Shown piece by piece: positions 25,523 through 34,307 of a stretch of DNA of 64,000 nt; position 1 is the stretch's first letter, and each line of letters starts with the position of its first letter. This DNA comes from Pseudomonadota bacterium (GTDB lineage Bacteria; Desulfobacterota; Desulfovibrionia; Desulfovibrionales; Desulfovibrionaceae). The DNA lies in contig JAEYDL010000018.1 of the NCBI GenBank assembly GCA_023403845.1, positions 1 to 64,000 of the forward strand, in the 5' to 3' direction. The position numbers and the translations under genes are program-made. The notes beneath the pieces were generated by a model that did not search any database, was not told the origin of the DNA, and saw nothing but the letters and a program-made list of their open reading frames with translations.

Positions 25523-26395
25523 TCAGCCCTGCTGGCAATGCGGACAGAAAACGGTCGTGCGGCCCGCGATACGACAATTCTCCAGAGGAGTCCCGCAGGT
25601 CATGCAGGTTTTGCCGGAACGGCCGTACACCCGAAATTTGTTCTGAAAGGCCCCGGCATCGCCACGGGCGGTACGGTAGTCGCGAATGGAACTGCCGCAG
25701 GCGGCGATCGATTCCAGCAGAACCTCCTGCAGAGCGTCGTGCAGACGGATCAGACGCCCTTTCGACAGGTTCTGGGCATCAGGACGGATCCCGGCACGAA
25801 ACAGGCTTTCATCAGCATAGATATTGCCGCACCCGGCTATGACGGTCTGATCAAGGAGCAGACTCTTGATGGCCCCGCGCCGTCCCCGGAAGCAGGCCGC
25901 GAACGCTTCGGCATCCACGTCCAGAGGCTCGGGACCCAGCCTGTTCCAGAACGGCCACGTCGCCAGTGAATCCGGAGACAGGACCCGCACGTAGCCGAAC
26001 TTGCGGGCATCATCAAAAAAAATTCGCGAGCCGTCATCCAGATCAAGAATCAGCCGGGTATGCTTCTCCGGCGGCGTTCCCTCGGGATAGACGAAAACAC
26101 GACCGGTCATCTTGAGGTGAAAGCCAAGTCCCGTGATGTCGCATCCCGCGCCCGACTCCACGGCGGCGCAGGCCGGACACCGCATCTTTCCGGGGCTGGA
26201 GGAAAACTCCAGCGGCAGCAGGAGCAGCTTGCCCCGCCTTCCCGGTGTCCGCAGCGTTCCGCCGCATACGGCCTCCAGCGGGAGCGAACCTTCCAGCGTG
26301 GACGGATTAAGCAGGGAGACGTGCCGGATCGTACGACCTTCCACCTGAGGCGCAAGCGTCCTGGCCACTGTCTCCACTTCGGGCAGTTCAGGCAT
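25523..26395 (-). CDS. mutM: formamidopyrimidine-DNA glycosylase
   Basis: Base-excision repair enzyme removing 8-oxoguanine and FaPy lesions. The catalytic start MPELPEVETVARTL is intact (Pro2, Glu3), the lysine of GRRGKLLLLPL follows near residue 58, and the helix-two-turn-helix (AGCGNIYADESLF) and C-terminal zinc finger (CMTCG ... FCPHCQQG) are present. At 290 aa it is about 20 longer than usual. An insertion with CPAC and a further Cys (KMRCPACAAVESGAGC, near residues 70-86) interrupts the N-terminal beta sandwich. Gene order is mutM then leuB. Confidence 0.94.
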   Translation of the reverse strand: MPELPEVETVARTLAPQVEGRTIRHVSLLNPSTLEGSLPLEAVCGGTLRTPGRRGKLLLLPLEFSSSPGKMRCPACAAVESGAGCDITGLGFHLKMTGRVFVYPEGTPPEKHTRLILDLDDGSRIFFDDARKFGYVRVLSPDSLATWPFWNRLGPEPLDVDAEAFAACFRGRRGAIKSLLLDQTVIAGCGNIYADESLFRAGIRPDAQNLSKGRLIRLHDALQEVLLESIAACGSSIRDYRTARGDAGAFQNKFRVYGRSGKTCMTCGTPLENCRIAGRTTVFCPHCQQG

Positions 26396-26398
26396 GGA

Positions 26399-26641
26399 TC
26401 AGTCCTGTTCCCGGGGCGCAAAGGCCTCGGCCAGTACCTTTTCATCCTCAGGCCGCGCCACGATATCCAGTTCGACGCAACCGCCGTAGCAGTGGAAACT
26501 GCCGCCGCGCAGATCCACGTAACCGGCGCCGAGGACACGCCCGTAGGGCAGCTGGTCCCGCATGTCTCCATGATCCACGCGCCTTGGAAACACGAATGTG
26601 ACAGGACGACCGGAAAAATCTTCCATGATGAGATACTTCAT
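26399..26641 (-). CDS. small conserved protein of unknown function
   Basis: 80 aa, starting at ATG 26641 after AAGGAAAG. A longer GTG start at 26659 is possible, but its codons overlap that ribosome site. The sequence (MKYLIMEDFSGRPVTFVFPRRVDHGDM... ARPEDEKVLAEAF) looks like a small mixed alpha/beta protein with two Cys (FHCYGGC). I do not recognise a family. It sits 3 bp from the mutM start and is probably cotranscribed. Confidence 0.75.
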   Translation of the reverse strand: MKYLIMEDFSGRPVTFVFPRRVDHGDMRDQLPYGRVLGAGYVDLRGGSFHCYGGCVELDIVARPEDEKVLAEAFAPREQD

Positions 26642-27005
26642 GCCGCTTTCCTTTTTCACGCCTCCGGGAACCGGGACTATCTCCGTTCCCAGGCGCAGAC
26701 AGCTCTATTGCCGAAGGGGCAGCAAGGCGGCCTCCGCCGTCGCTGATCCCCTTTTCGACTGAAAACACGGGAGGATTCGTTGGTGGAGAGACCCTATCTC
26801 CTTTCCGGTCAAAAATCCAGAACAGGCTACGAGGAAAGAGTAATCGAAGCAGCTCGCAGGACTCTCCTGTGGAAACGGGGATACGTGCATCAAATCTTTT
26901 CTCATGCGAAGACGCGCAATACGGCTTGACACGACAGGGGATTCCCAGTATCAATAATCATTCCTATCAATAAAGCAACAGGGATTACCCTGCAGGAGGT
27001 TCATC
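26642..27005. other. 364-bp divergent intergenic region
   Basis: Contains the strong promoter at 26926-26954 for the small winged-helix gene and upstream DNA of the minus-strand mutM group. No credible gene in either direction. Confidence 0.5.
26926..26954 (+). promoter_or_regulatory. strong sigma-70 promoter for the winged-helix gene
   Basis: Consensus -35 TTGACA (26926-26931), 17-bp spacer, -10 TATCAA (26949-26954), about 50 bp before a gene with an excellent ribosome site (CAGGAGG). Confidence 0.7.
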
Positions 27006-27191
27006 ATGGCAGACGTTACGCCCGAACTGGTGCTCAAGACGATGCAGGACGCCGGAAAGCCCGTACGTCCCGGCGATGTGGCCAAGGCGCTCGACGTGGA
27101 CTCCAAAGAAGTTTCCAAGGCAATTGATGCGCTGAAAAAGGCTGGGAAAATCATGTCGCCCAAACGGTGCTACTACGCCCCCGCCGAATAG
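27006..27191 (+). CDS. 61-residue winged-helix protein
   Basis: ATG 27006 follows CAGGAGGTTCATC, the best ribosome site in the window. The 61-aa protein is one winged helix: VLKTMQDAGKPVRPGDVAKAL, DSKEVSKAIDALKKAGKI (recognition helix) and a short wing SPKRCYYAPAE. It has no ligand or dimer domain. Consensus promoter, strong SD and its own terminator suggest high expression, as for a nucleoid-type or global DNA-binding protein; that is inference. No phosphoacceptor or metal site is visible apart from one Cys. Confidence 0.88.
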   Translation: MADVTPELVLKTMQDAGKPVRPGDVAKALDVDSKEVSKAIDALKKAGKIMSPKRCYYAPAE

Positions 27192-27222
27192 CCCCTTACC
27201 CACACCCCCTTTTCTCACTTCC

Positions 27223-27259
27223 ACCCCCTTCGTGCGTCCCGCGACGGGGGTTCCTTTTT
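27223..27259 (+). terminator. terminator of the winged-helix gene
   Basis: ACCCCC...GGGGGT stem (27223-27251) with inner CG/CG pairs, followed by a T-rich tail TTCCTTTTT. Confidence 0.75.
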
Positions 27260-27459
27260 AATTGAGCATAACTCGTTTTACTTGTTGCTTTTTATTTTTA
27301 TCTCCTCTTATTTCCCAAATAATCATGACTTGTTAACAGAGACACATATTTTTGGGGGATGGTTTTTTGTTCCCCGACACGCTATGCTTTTGCTTCGCAT
27401 GATGCCCGGAAGGCTCCACGCTCATTTTTCATTCACTACAAAACAGGCAGCAGTCAGCC

Positions 27460-29706
27460 ATGTCAAACATTCCTTCGCACCTCCCCCCACTGACGCTGAA
27501 CCGCAATGCGGAAATCGTCCTCGGCAAGCGCTATTTTCGAAAGGACGACGACGGTCTCCCTCTGGAGGACGGGCGTGCTCTTTTCTGGCGCGTCGCCTCC
27601 TCCATCGCAGCGCAGGAAGCCGCATACGCGGCATCTCCCTGGAACGTGGACAGCCTTTCCCTTGCCTTCTACCAGATGATGACGGACTGGCGCTTTCTCC
27701 CCAATTCGCCCACGCTGATGAACGCCGGCTCGCCGCTCGGTCAGCTGTCGGCCTGTTTTGTCCTGCCTGTGGGCGACTCCATCGAGGAAATCTTTGACGC
27801 CGTAAAATATGCGGCCATGATCCACAAGTCAGGCGGAGGAACGGGCTTTTCCTTCTCCCGTCTGCGTCCCAAGGATTCCCGGGTAGGGTCCACCGGCGGC
27901 GTCGCTTCCGGTCCTGTCTCCTTTTTGCGCATCTTCAATACGGCGACCGAACAAATCAAGCAGGGAGGAACCCGACGCGGCGCGAACATGGGCATTCTGC
28001 GCGTCGACCACCCTGACATTCTCGAATTTATCCGTGCCAAGGAAAAAGAAGGCGAATTCAACAACTTCAACCTGTCCGTAGGCATCACGGAAGCCTTTAT
28101 GAAGGCTGTGGAGGAAGACGAGGAATATTCTCTCGTCAATCCGGTCACGGGCAAGGAACGCAGCCGACTCCGCGCCCGCGAGGTCTTTGATCTGCTGGTA
28201 AACAAGGCCTGGCAGAGCGGCGACCCCGGCATCGTCTTTCTTGACCGCATCAACAGGGACAATCCCACCCCCCGGTTCGGCGAAATAGAAAGCACGAACC
28301 CCTGTGGCGAACAGCCCCTGCTGCCCTATGAGGCCTGCAACCTCGGATCAATCAATCTTGCCCGTTTCTATGTTCCCGGACACAATCTTGATGCCGATCC
28401 CTCGGAATACGGCATAGACTGGACGGAACTCGAAAAAACCATTTTCCTCGGCGTTCGTTTCCTCGACAACGTGATCGACGCTTCCCGCTTCCCGCTGGAA
28501 CAGATCTCCGAACGGGTCCGCGCCAACCGCAAAATCGGCCTTGGCGTCATGGGGTGGGCCGACCTGCTCTTCCAGCTCCGCATTGCCTATGACTCTCCGG
28601 AGGCCGTCGCCCTGGCCGAAAAGGTCATGGGCTTCATCGAAGCCAGAGGAAGACAGGCTTCCATAGAGCTGGCCGCCGAACGTGGTCCCTTCCCGGCCTA
28701 TGCCGATTCCATCTATCCCGGTCTCGGCATCCCTCCTCTGCGCAACGCCACCATTACGACCATTGCGCCTACGGGAACGCTCTCCATCATTGCCGGCTGT
28801 TCCTCCGGCGTCGAGCCGCTCTTCGCCCTGAGCTTTGCCCGCAACGTCATGGACGGCGAACGGCTGGTGGAAACCAATCCCTTCTTCGAAGAGGCCCTGC
28901 GCGAGATTGATCGGTACGATCCGGCCCTGCTGGAAAAGGTGGCCCGCACGGGTTCCATTCAGGAAATGGACGAACTGCCGGAAGTCCTGCGCCAGGTTTT
29001 CGTCACGGCCATGGATATCGCGCCGGAATGGCACCTGCGCATGCAGGCGGCCTTCCAGCGGCATACGGACAACGCCGTATCCAAGACCGTAAATCTGCCC
29101 AACTCCGCTACGCGCGACGACATCTACTCCATCTACTGGATGGCTTATGAAGAAGGCTGCAAGGGTGTCACCGTCTACCGCGACGGGTGCAAGACCACAC
29201 AGGTTCTGACCACAGGCGCATCGCCCAAAGCGGAACAGACGCCTCAGGTCACCGTCCGCGAACGGCCCGATTTCGTGACTGGCTTTACCCAGAAAATCCA
29301 GACCGGACTGGGCGCCATGTACCTTACGGTCAATGAAGTCGACGGCAAGCCGTTTGAAATATTCGCCACCATCGGCAAATCAGGCCACTCGGTCACGGCC
29401 AAGGCCGAGGCCATCGGCCGCCTTGTCTCCCTTGCCCTGCGTTCCGGCATTGATGTAAGCGCCATTGTGGGACAGCTCAAGGGAATCGGCGGCGAGCACC
29501 CCGTCTTCCAGAAAAAGGGACTGCTCCTGTCCATCCCCGACGCCATCGCCTGGGTGCTGGAGAACCGCTATCTGAAAGGGAAAAGCATCTCGCATCATGT
29601 AAGCCTCTTCGACCGTCAGGTCTGCCCCGAATGCGGAACGGAACTGATCTTTCAGGAAGGCTGCCATCATTGCCCGAACTGCGCCTATACAAAATGCTCG
29701 GGCTGA
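27460..29706 (+). CDS. nrdJ: adenosylcobalamin-dependent ribonucleotide reductase (class II)
   Basis: Reduces ribonucleotides to deoxyribonucleotides using vitamin B12, so it works with or without oxygen. 748 aa. Features in order: RFLPNSPTLMNAG near residue 80, SACFVLPVGDSIEEIF, GGGTGFSFSRLRP, the active-site NPCGEQPLLPYEACNLGSIN near residue 285, and the ATP-independent barrel end APTGTLSIIAGCSSGVEPLF. A TSCPD-type domain follows and a C-terminal zinc-ribbon tail (CPECG ... CHHCPNCAYTKC) closes it. The ribosome site is weak. No nrdD or nrdAB is in the window, and I recognised no cobalamin riboswitch upstream. Confidence 0.96.
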   Translation: MSNIPSHLPPLTLNRNAEIVLGKRYFRKDDDGLPLEDGRALFWRVASSIAAQEAAYAASPWNVDSLSLAFYQMMTDWRFLPNSPTLMNAGSPLGQLSACFVLPVGDSIEEIFDAVKYAAMIHKSGGGTGFSFSRLRPKDSRVGSTGGVASGPVSFLRIFNTATEQIKQGGTRRGANMGILRVDHPDILEFIRAKEKEGEFNNFNLSVGITEAFMKAVEEDEEYSLVNPVTGKERSRLRAREVFDLLVNKAWQSGDPGIVFLDRINRDNPTPRFGEIESTNPCGEQPLLPYEACNLGSINLARFYVPGHNLDADPSEYGIDWTELEKTIFLGVRFLDNVIDASRFPLEQISERVRANRKIGLGVMGWADLLFQLRIAYDSPEAVALAEKVMGFIEARGRQASIELAAERGPFPAYADSIYPGLGIPPLRNATITTIAPTGTLSIIAGCSSGVEPLFALSFARNVMDGERLVETNPFFEEALREIDRYDPALLEKVARTGSIQEMDELPEVLRQVFVTAMDIAPEWHLRMQAAFQRHTDNAVSKTVNLPNSATRDDIYSIYWMAYEEGCKGVTVYRDGCKTTQVLTTGASPKAEQTPQVTVRERPDFVTGFTQKIQTGLGAMYLTVNEVDGKPFEIFATIGKSGHSVTAKAEAIGRLVSLALRSGIDVSAIVGQLKGIGGEHPVFQKKGLLLSIPDAIAWVLENRYLKGKSISHHVSLFDRQVCPECGTELIFQEGCHHCPNCAYTKCSG

Positions 29707-29784
29707 TTTCCCCCATGGATCGGCGTGATCCGACGGTTTCCCCGCCGGGTCGGCTTTCAAACAGTCGGACAGACGGAAACAAGC

Positions 29785-30300
29785 ATGATCAGAGACGTCA
29801 GACCGGAAGATGCCCCGGAAATAGCGGCGATCTATGCCTATTACGTTGTGAACACGACCATTTCCTTTGAACTGGAGGCGCCTTCAGCCGTGGAAATGCG
29901 GAAGCGTATCGAGCGGATCACGCCCCGCTATCCGTGGATCGTCCATGAACAGGATGGCAAAATAGACGGATATGCCTATGCCGGCGAGTACAAAAGCCGG
30001 AAAGCCTACCGCTACACCACGGAACTGGCCGTCTATCTCAACAGGGATCTGCGGGGAAAGGGCATCGGGAGCCTGCTGACCCGCGAACTGCTTTCACGCC
30101 TGCGCGGCATGAATTACTACACAGCTCTGGCCTGCATCACCTGCGGCAACGAACGCAGCGTCGGCATGGTGGAAAAGCTGGGTTTCGAGCGTGTCGGCGT
30201 CTCGAAAAACGTCGGACGCAAGTTCGGCAGGTGGCTGAACATCGTCGACTATACGCTTCCCCTGAAGGAATATGCCGATACTCCGCCGGATGAAATCTGA
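29785..30300 (+). CDS. GNAT acetyltransferase, phosphinothricin/methionine-sulfoximine type
   Basis: 171 aa, starting at ATG 29785 (MIRDVRPEDAPEIAAIYAYYV). It carries the acetyl-CoA loop LNRDLRGKGIGSLLTREL and the PAT-type pattern ELAVYLNRDLRGKG with ACITCGNERSVGMVEKLGF. This subfamily acetylates small amine compounds such as phosphinothricin, methionine sulfoximine or related amino acid analogues. The physiological substrate here is unknown. It follows nrdJ by 78 bp and ends with its own terminator. Confidence 0.88.
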   Translation: MIRDVRPEDAPEIAAIYAYYVVNTTISFELEAPSAVEMRKRIERITPRYPWIVHEQDGKIDGYAYAGEYKSRKAYRYTTELAVYLNRDLRGKGIGSLLTRELLSRLRGMNYYTALACITCGNERSVGMVEKLGFERVGVSKNVGRKFGRWLNIVDYTLPLKEYADTPPDEI

Positions 30301-30331
30301 TCGGACAGAGCAAAGAGGGACGATCCGTATC

Positions 30332-30369
30332 CCCGGGAATCCAGACAGGATTCCCGGGAATCTCTTTTT
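30332..30369 (+). terminator. terminator of the acetyltransferase gene
   Basis: Perfect 11-bp stem CCCGGGAATCC/GGATTCCCGGG, loop AGACA, then TCTCTTTTT. A related palindrome, CCCGGAATTCCCGGG, recurs at 30462-30476 before the hydrogenase operon. Confidence 0.9.
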
Positions 30370-30559
30370 GCATCCTTCCGCCACCGTTCATGCAGCACCG
30401 GCGTCCAGCTACAAAATATACTGTCCCTCTAAGAAGACGGCAGCTATTCAGTAAAAAAACACCCGGAATTCCCGGGCCGCAGCGCCATGTCGTTCCCTCT
30501 TTTCGCCATGTCGCAAGGCGGATGCACAAGGCCTAGCCTCCGAACAAGGAAAAACACAC

Positions 30560-31690
30560 ATGAGCATTCATCAAGAGACGCAATACGAGGCCCTGCGGCG
30601 CAAGGGGGTCACTCGCCGGGACTTTCTGAAATTCTGTTCATTGGCGGCCGTCGCCATGGGACTCGGCCCCATGGCGCATCTTGAAATCGCCCACGCCATG
30701 GAAACGCGGCCCTATCTTCCTGTAATCTGGATCAATGGGCTGTCCTGTTCCTGTTGTACGGAATCGTTCATCCGCTCGTCCCATCCGCTCGCCTCGGACA
30801 TCATCCTGTCCATGATCGCTCTCGACTATCAGGACACGATCATGGCCGCCGCCGGAGATCAGGCCAACCAGAACTTCGAGGACGCCATCAGGGAATATGC
30901 GGGGCATTACATCCTCGCTGTGGAGGGCAACGCCCCTCTTGAAACAGATGGCATGTTCTGCATCGACGGAGGAAGGCCCTTTCTGGACAAGCTCATGCGC
31001 GGCGCTGCCGGAGCCAGGGCCGTCATCGCCTGGGGCAACTGCGCCTCCTGGGGCTGCGTGCAGGCAGCTTATCCCAATCCCACGCAGGCCACACCGGTCC
31101 ACAAGCTTGTCCACGACAAGCCGGTCATCAAGGTTCCGGGCTGCCCGCCCATTCCGGAAGTCATGAGCAACGTGATCGCCTACATCCTGACGTACGACCG
31201 TCTGCCCAAACTGGACAGCCAAGGCCGTCCCGAAGTCTTTTACGGCAAACGGGTCCATGACCAGTGCGTACGACGCGCCCACTTCGACGCCGGGCAGTTC
31301 GTGGAGTCATGGGACGACGAGGCCGCCAGCCTCGGCTACTGCCTGTACAAGATGGGTTGCAAGGGACCAAGCACATACAACGCCTGCCCCGCCACGCGCT
31401 GGAATGACGGCGTGTCCTACCCCATCCAGTCCGGCCATGGCTGTCTCGGCTGCGCCGAACAAAACTTCTGGGACCACGGGTCGTTCTACGACCGCATCAC
31501 CAATATTCCGCAGTTCGGCACCAACACGACGGCTGAAACGGTCGGAGTCGGCGTGCTGGCCGGCATCGGAGCCGGCGTGGTCACGCACGGGCTCATCAGC
31601 ACGGCGGTCCACCTGACCCGGCATCCCGTTCCCGAAAAGGCGGATGACGTGTCGGCGGAAAACGAACCCGAAAAGAATGAAGGGAAATAA
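30560..31690 (+). CDS. hyaA: [NiFe]-hydrogenase small subunit, group 1d (oxygen-tolerant type)
   Basis: Iron-sulfur subunit of a membrane-bound uptake hydrogenase facing the periplasm, 376 aa. A Tat signal is present (TRRDFLKF at 18-25). Proximal-cluster cysteines are Cys63, Cys65, Cys66 (LSCSCCTESF), Cys161, Cys166 (GNCASWGC) and Cys195 (PGCPP). Cys65 and Cys166 are the two extra cysteines that mark the [4Fe-3S] proximal cluster of oxygen-tolerant enzymes, and all six match E. coli HyaA positions with a constant offset of 46. Medial and distal cluster ligands follow (HDQC, CKGPSTYNAC, HGCLGC). A C-terminal hydrophobic anchor precedes an acidic tail. Confidence 0.96.
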   Translation: MSIHQETQYEALRRKGVTRRDFLKFCSLAAVAMGLGPMAHLEIAHAMETRPYLPVIWINGLSCSCCTESFIRSSHPLASDIILSMIALDYQDTIMAAAGDQANQNFEDAIREYAGHYILAVEGNAPLETDGMFCIDGGRPFLDKLMRGAAGARAVIAWGNCASWGCVQAAYPNPTQATPVHKLVHDKPVIKVPGCPPIPEVMSNVIAYILTYDRLPKLDSQGRPEVFYGKRVHDQCVRRAHFDAGQFVESWDDEAASLGYCLYKMGCKGPSTYNACPATRWNDGVSYPIQSGHGCLGCAEQNFWDHGSFYDRITNIPQFGTNTTAETVGVGVLAGIGAGVVTHGLISTAVHLTRHPVPEKADDVSAENEPEKNEGK

Positions 31691-31693
31691 ATA

Positions 31694-33490
31694 ATGGCTT
31701 ACGAATATACGACACAAGGCTACACTGTGAAGGATACCGGACGCCGGGTCGTCATCGATCCCGTCACCCGCATTGAAGGGCATCTGCGCTGTGAGGTGAA
31801 CATCGACGACCACAACGTGATCACCAACGCGGTATCCTGCGGCACCATGTTCCGCGGCCTCGAAATCATCGTGAAAAACCGGGACCCGCGTGATGTCTGG
31901 GCATTCGCCGAGCGCATCTGCGGCGTCTGCACCGGCACGCATGCGCTGGCCTCCGTTCAGGCCGTGGAGGATGCTCTCGGCATCGATATTCCCGACAACG
32001 CCAACTGCATCCGCAACCTGATGCAGCTGGCCCTGTGGTACCATGATCACCTCGTGCACTTCTATCAGCTTGGGGGCCTTGACTGGATCGACGTGCTCTC
32101 CGCTGCCAAGGGCGATCCCGTCGAAACATCGCATCTGGCCCAGAGCCTGTCCCCCTGGCCCAAGTCTTCCCCCGGCTATTTCGCCGGCGTACGCGACAAA
32201 CTGGTCAGGCTTGCCGAATCCGGCCATCTCGGCATCTTCAAAAACGGCTACTGGGGACATCCCGACTACCGACTGTCCCCCGAAGCGAATCTCATGCTCG
32301 TGGCGCACTATATCGAGGCACTTGATTTTCAGAGGGACGTGGTCAAAATCCACACAGTATTCGGAGGCAAGAATCCGCATCCCAACTGGCTGGTGGGCGG
32401 CGTGCCCCTTGCCCTCAACGTCGACGCCAAGGGCGGAGCCGACGTCATCAATCTCGAACGTCTTGAACTCGTGCAACGCATCATCACCCGTTCCCGAGAA
32501 TTCGCCCGGCAGGTTCTGCTGCCCGATGCCGTGGCGCTGGGCAAATTCTATCCCCAATGGTTCCATATCGGCGCGGGCCTCTCCGACAAAGGCGTACTCG
32601 CCTATGGAGCCTTTCCCGCCATTGCCAACGACTATTCGAACAAAAGTCTGCTCATGCCGCGGGGAGCCGTCATTGACGGCAATTTCAGCGAGGTCCATCC
32701 CGTGGACCTCTCGGCTCCGGACGAAATTCGCGAAGAAGTCGGCTATGCGTGGTATGAATACGAAAACGGAGCCACTTCCCTGCATCCCTACGATGGCGAA
32801 ACCATTCCCCATTTCGTGCTCGGCCCCGGAACCAAGGGGACCTCCACGAACATCAGGCAGCTTGATGAGCGCGCGCCCTATTCGTGGATCAAGACGCCGC
32901 GCTGGAAGGGACACATGATGGAAGTCGGACCTCTGGCCCGGACACTTGTGGCCTACGCGCTCAAGGACCCGGAAACCGTGGAAGACGTCGATATCCTGCG
33001 CTCCCGGCTTGACATTCCGGTTTCCGCCCTGTGCTCCACCATGGGCAGAATCCTTTCCCGGACGCGAGAAGCGGCATGGGCTGCGGACAAGATGCAATTC
33101 TTCCTCGACAAGTTGATCGCGAATACCAAAAACGGAGACACGGCAACCTCGTTCACGGACAAATGGGATCCCTATTCCTGGCCGGCCGAGGCCCGGGGCA
33201 TCGGCTTTACCGAGGCTCCGCGCGGTGCGCTGGGGCACTGGCTGACCATCCGGGACCGGAAGGTGGAACACTACCAGTGTGTCGTGCCCACGACCTGGAA
33301 CGCCGCTCCGCGCAGCGACGACGGTCAGCTCGGCCCCTACGAGGCCGCTCTCATGGGAACTCGCATGGCCGTTCCGAATCAGCCTCTGGAAATCCTGCGC
33401 ACGCTGCACAGCTTTGACCCCTGTCTGGCCTGCGCCACGCACATACTCGGTCCTGACGGCAGCGAGCTGCTCACCGTACATCTGGACTAG
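31694..33490 (+). CDS. hyaB: [NiFe]-hydrogenase large subunit
   Basis: Catalytic subunit, 598 aa. The nickel ligands are present in RICGVCTGTHALASVQAVEDA (N-terminal pair, near residue 75) and DPCLACATH close to the C-terminus. The 15 residues after this His (ILGPDGSELLTVHLD) are the extension removed by the maturation protease. The GHxxxH-like IDPVTRIEGHLRCEV start is typical of group 1. It begins 3 bp after hyaA. No Tat signal; it is co-exported with HyaA. Confidence 0.97.
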   Translation: MAYEYTTQGYTVKDTGRRVVIDPVTRIEGHLRCEVNIDDHNVITNAVSCGTMFRGLEIIVKNRDPRDVWAFAERICGVCTGTHALASVQAVEDALGIDIPDNANCIRNLMQLALWYHDHLVHFYQLGGLDWIDVLSAAKGDPVETSHLAQSLSPWPKSSPGYFAGVRDKLVRLAESGHLGIFKNGYWGHPDYRLSPEANLMLVAHYIEALDFQRDVVKIHTVFGGKNPHPNWLVGGVPLALNVDAKGGADVINLERLELVQRIITRSREFARQVLLPDAVALGKFYPQWFHIGAGLSDKGVLAYGAFPAIANDYSNKSLLMPRGAVIDGNFSEVHPVDLSAPDEIREEVGYAWYEYENGATSLHPYDGETIPHFVLGPGTKGTSTNIRQLDERAPYSWIKTPRWKGHMMEVGPLARTLVAYALKDPETVEDVDILRSRLDIPVSALCSTMGRILSRTREAAWAADKMQFFLDKLIANTKNGDTATSFTDKWDPYSWPAEARGIGFTEAPRGALGHWLTIRDRKVEHYQCVVPTTWNAAPRSDDGQLGPYEAALMGTRMAVPNQPLEILRTLHSFDPCLACATHILGPDGSELLTVHLD

Positions 33491-33610
33491 ATGAACGGAT
33501 TGAAGCGCGGGCGACGGGACAGCGAATCCCCCGCCCGCGTCGTTCCTCTGCGGTCCGGCCTTCGCACATGAGCCTGCGGCTCCTTCCCAGAACGACAACC
33601 AAGGAAAACA

Positions 33611-34306
33611 ATGATGGAAACCACGCCCGATCCCCAAAAGCCGGTCTATGTGTTCCAGCTGCCGGTACGCCTCTGGCACTGGAGCATGGTCTTCGCCATC
33701 GCCGTTCTGATCCCCACTGGCTACATTATCGGCAAGCCGTGGCATTCTCTGGATGGTGATCCGACCTATCTCTTTTATATGGGATACACCCGGCTCGTGC
33801 ATTTCAGCGCCGGATTCGTGCTGCTGATCGGCCTGCTCTGGCGCATCGCGTACACGCTCATCGGCAACAGGCATTCCCGCGAAATATTCGTCATCCCGTT
33901 CTGGCGCAGGGAATGGCGGCAGGATCTGCTCTCCGACATCCGCTGGTACCTGTTTCTCGACGACAGCCCGAAACCGCATCTCGGCCACAACCCTCTGGCC
34001 CAGCTTGGCATGGGGGCCTGCGTAGGGCTGATCGTTCTCATGATCATCACAGGGTTCGGCATGTACGTTCTTGACTCGGAATCCGTGATCCTGCATCCCT
34101 TCCGCCTTGTTCTTGACTTCATCTACCGGCTTGGCGGCGACGGGCAGGACCTGCACAGTCTGCACCGACTCGGCATGCTGCTGCTTATGGCCTTCATCAT
34201 CGTGCATCTGTATATGGTCGTCAGAGAGGAAATCATGGGCAGGACCTCCATCGTGACCACTATTTTCAACGGCTTCAGATACGTCCGCTCCGGAAAGGGA
34301 GGTTGA
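33611..34306 (+). CDS. hyaC: Ni/Fe-hydrogenase b-type cytochrome subunit
   Basis: Integral membrane diheme cytochrome b of 231 aa with four main helices. It passes electrons from the hydrogenase small subunit to the quinone pool. Heme-ligand histidines are visible in PVRLWHWSMVFAI, YTRLVHFSAGFVLLIG, LHSLHRLGMLLLMAFIIVHLYMV. AAGGAAAACA precedes the ATG; the second ATG (33614) is an equal alternative. Gene order A-B-C-D is standard for the Hya type. Confidence 0.95.
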   Translation: MMETTPDPQKPVYVFQLPVRLWHWSMVFAIAVLIPTGYIIGKPWHSLDGDPTYLFYMGYTRLVHFSAGFVLLIGLLWRIAYTLIGNRHSREIFVIPFWRREWRQDLLSDIRWYLFLDDSPKPHLGHNPLAQLGMGACVGLIVLMIITGFGMYVLDSESVILHPFRLVLDFIYRLGGDGQDLHSLHRLGMLLLMAFIIVHLYMVVREEIMGRTSIVTTIFNGFRYVRSGKGG

Positions 34307-34307
34307 G

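Noticed and set aside
27192..27459. Cobalamin riboswitch or NrdR boxes before the B12-dependent ribonucleotide reductase
   Set aside because: No B12-box-like core; one ACACATATTTTT stretch is only a partial NrdR-box match and is not paired.
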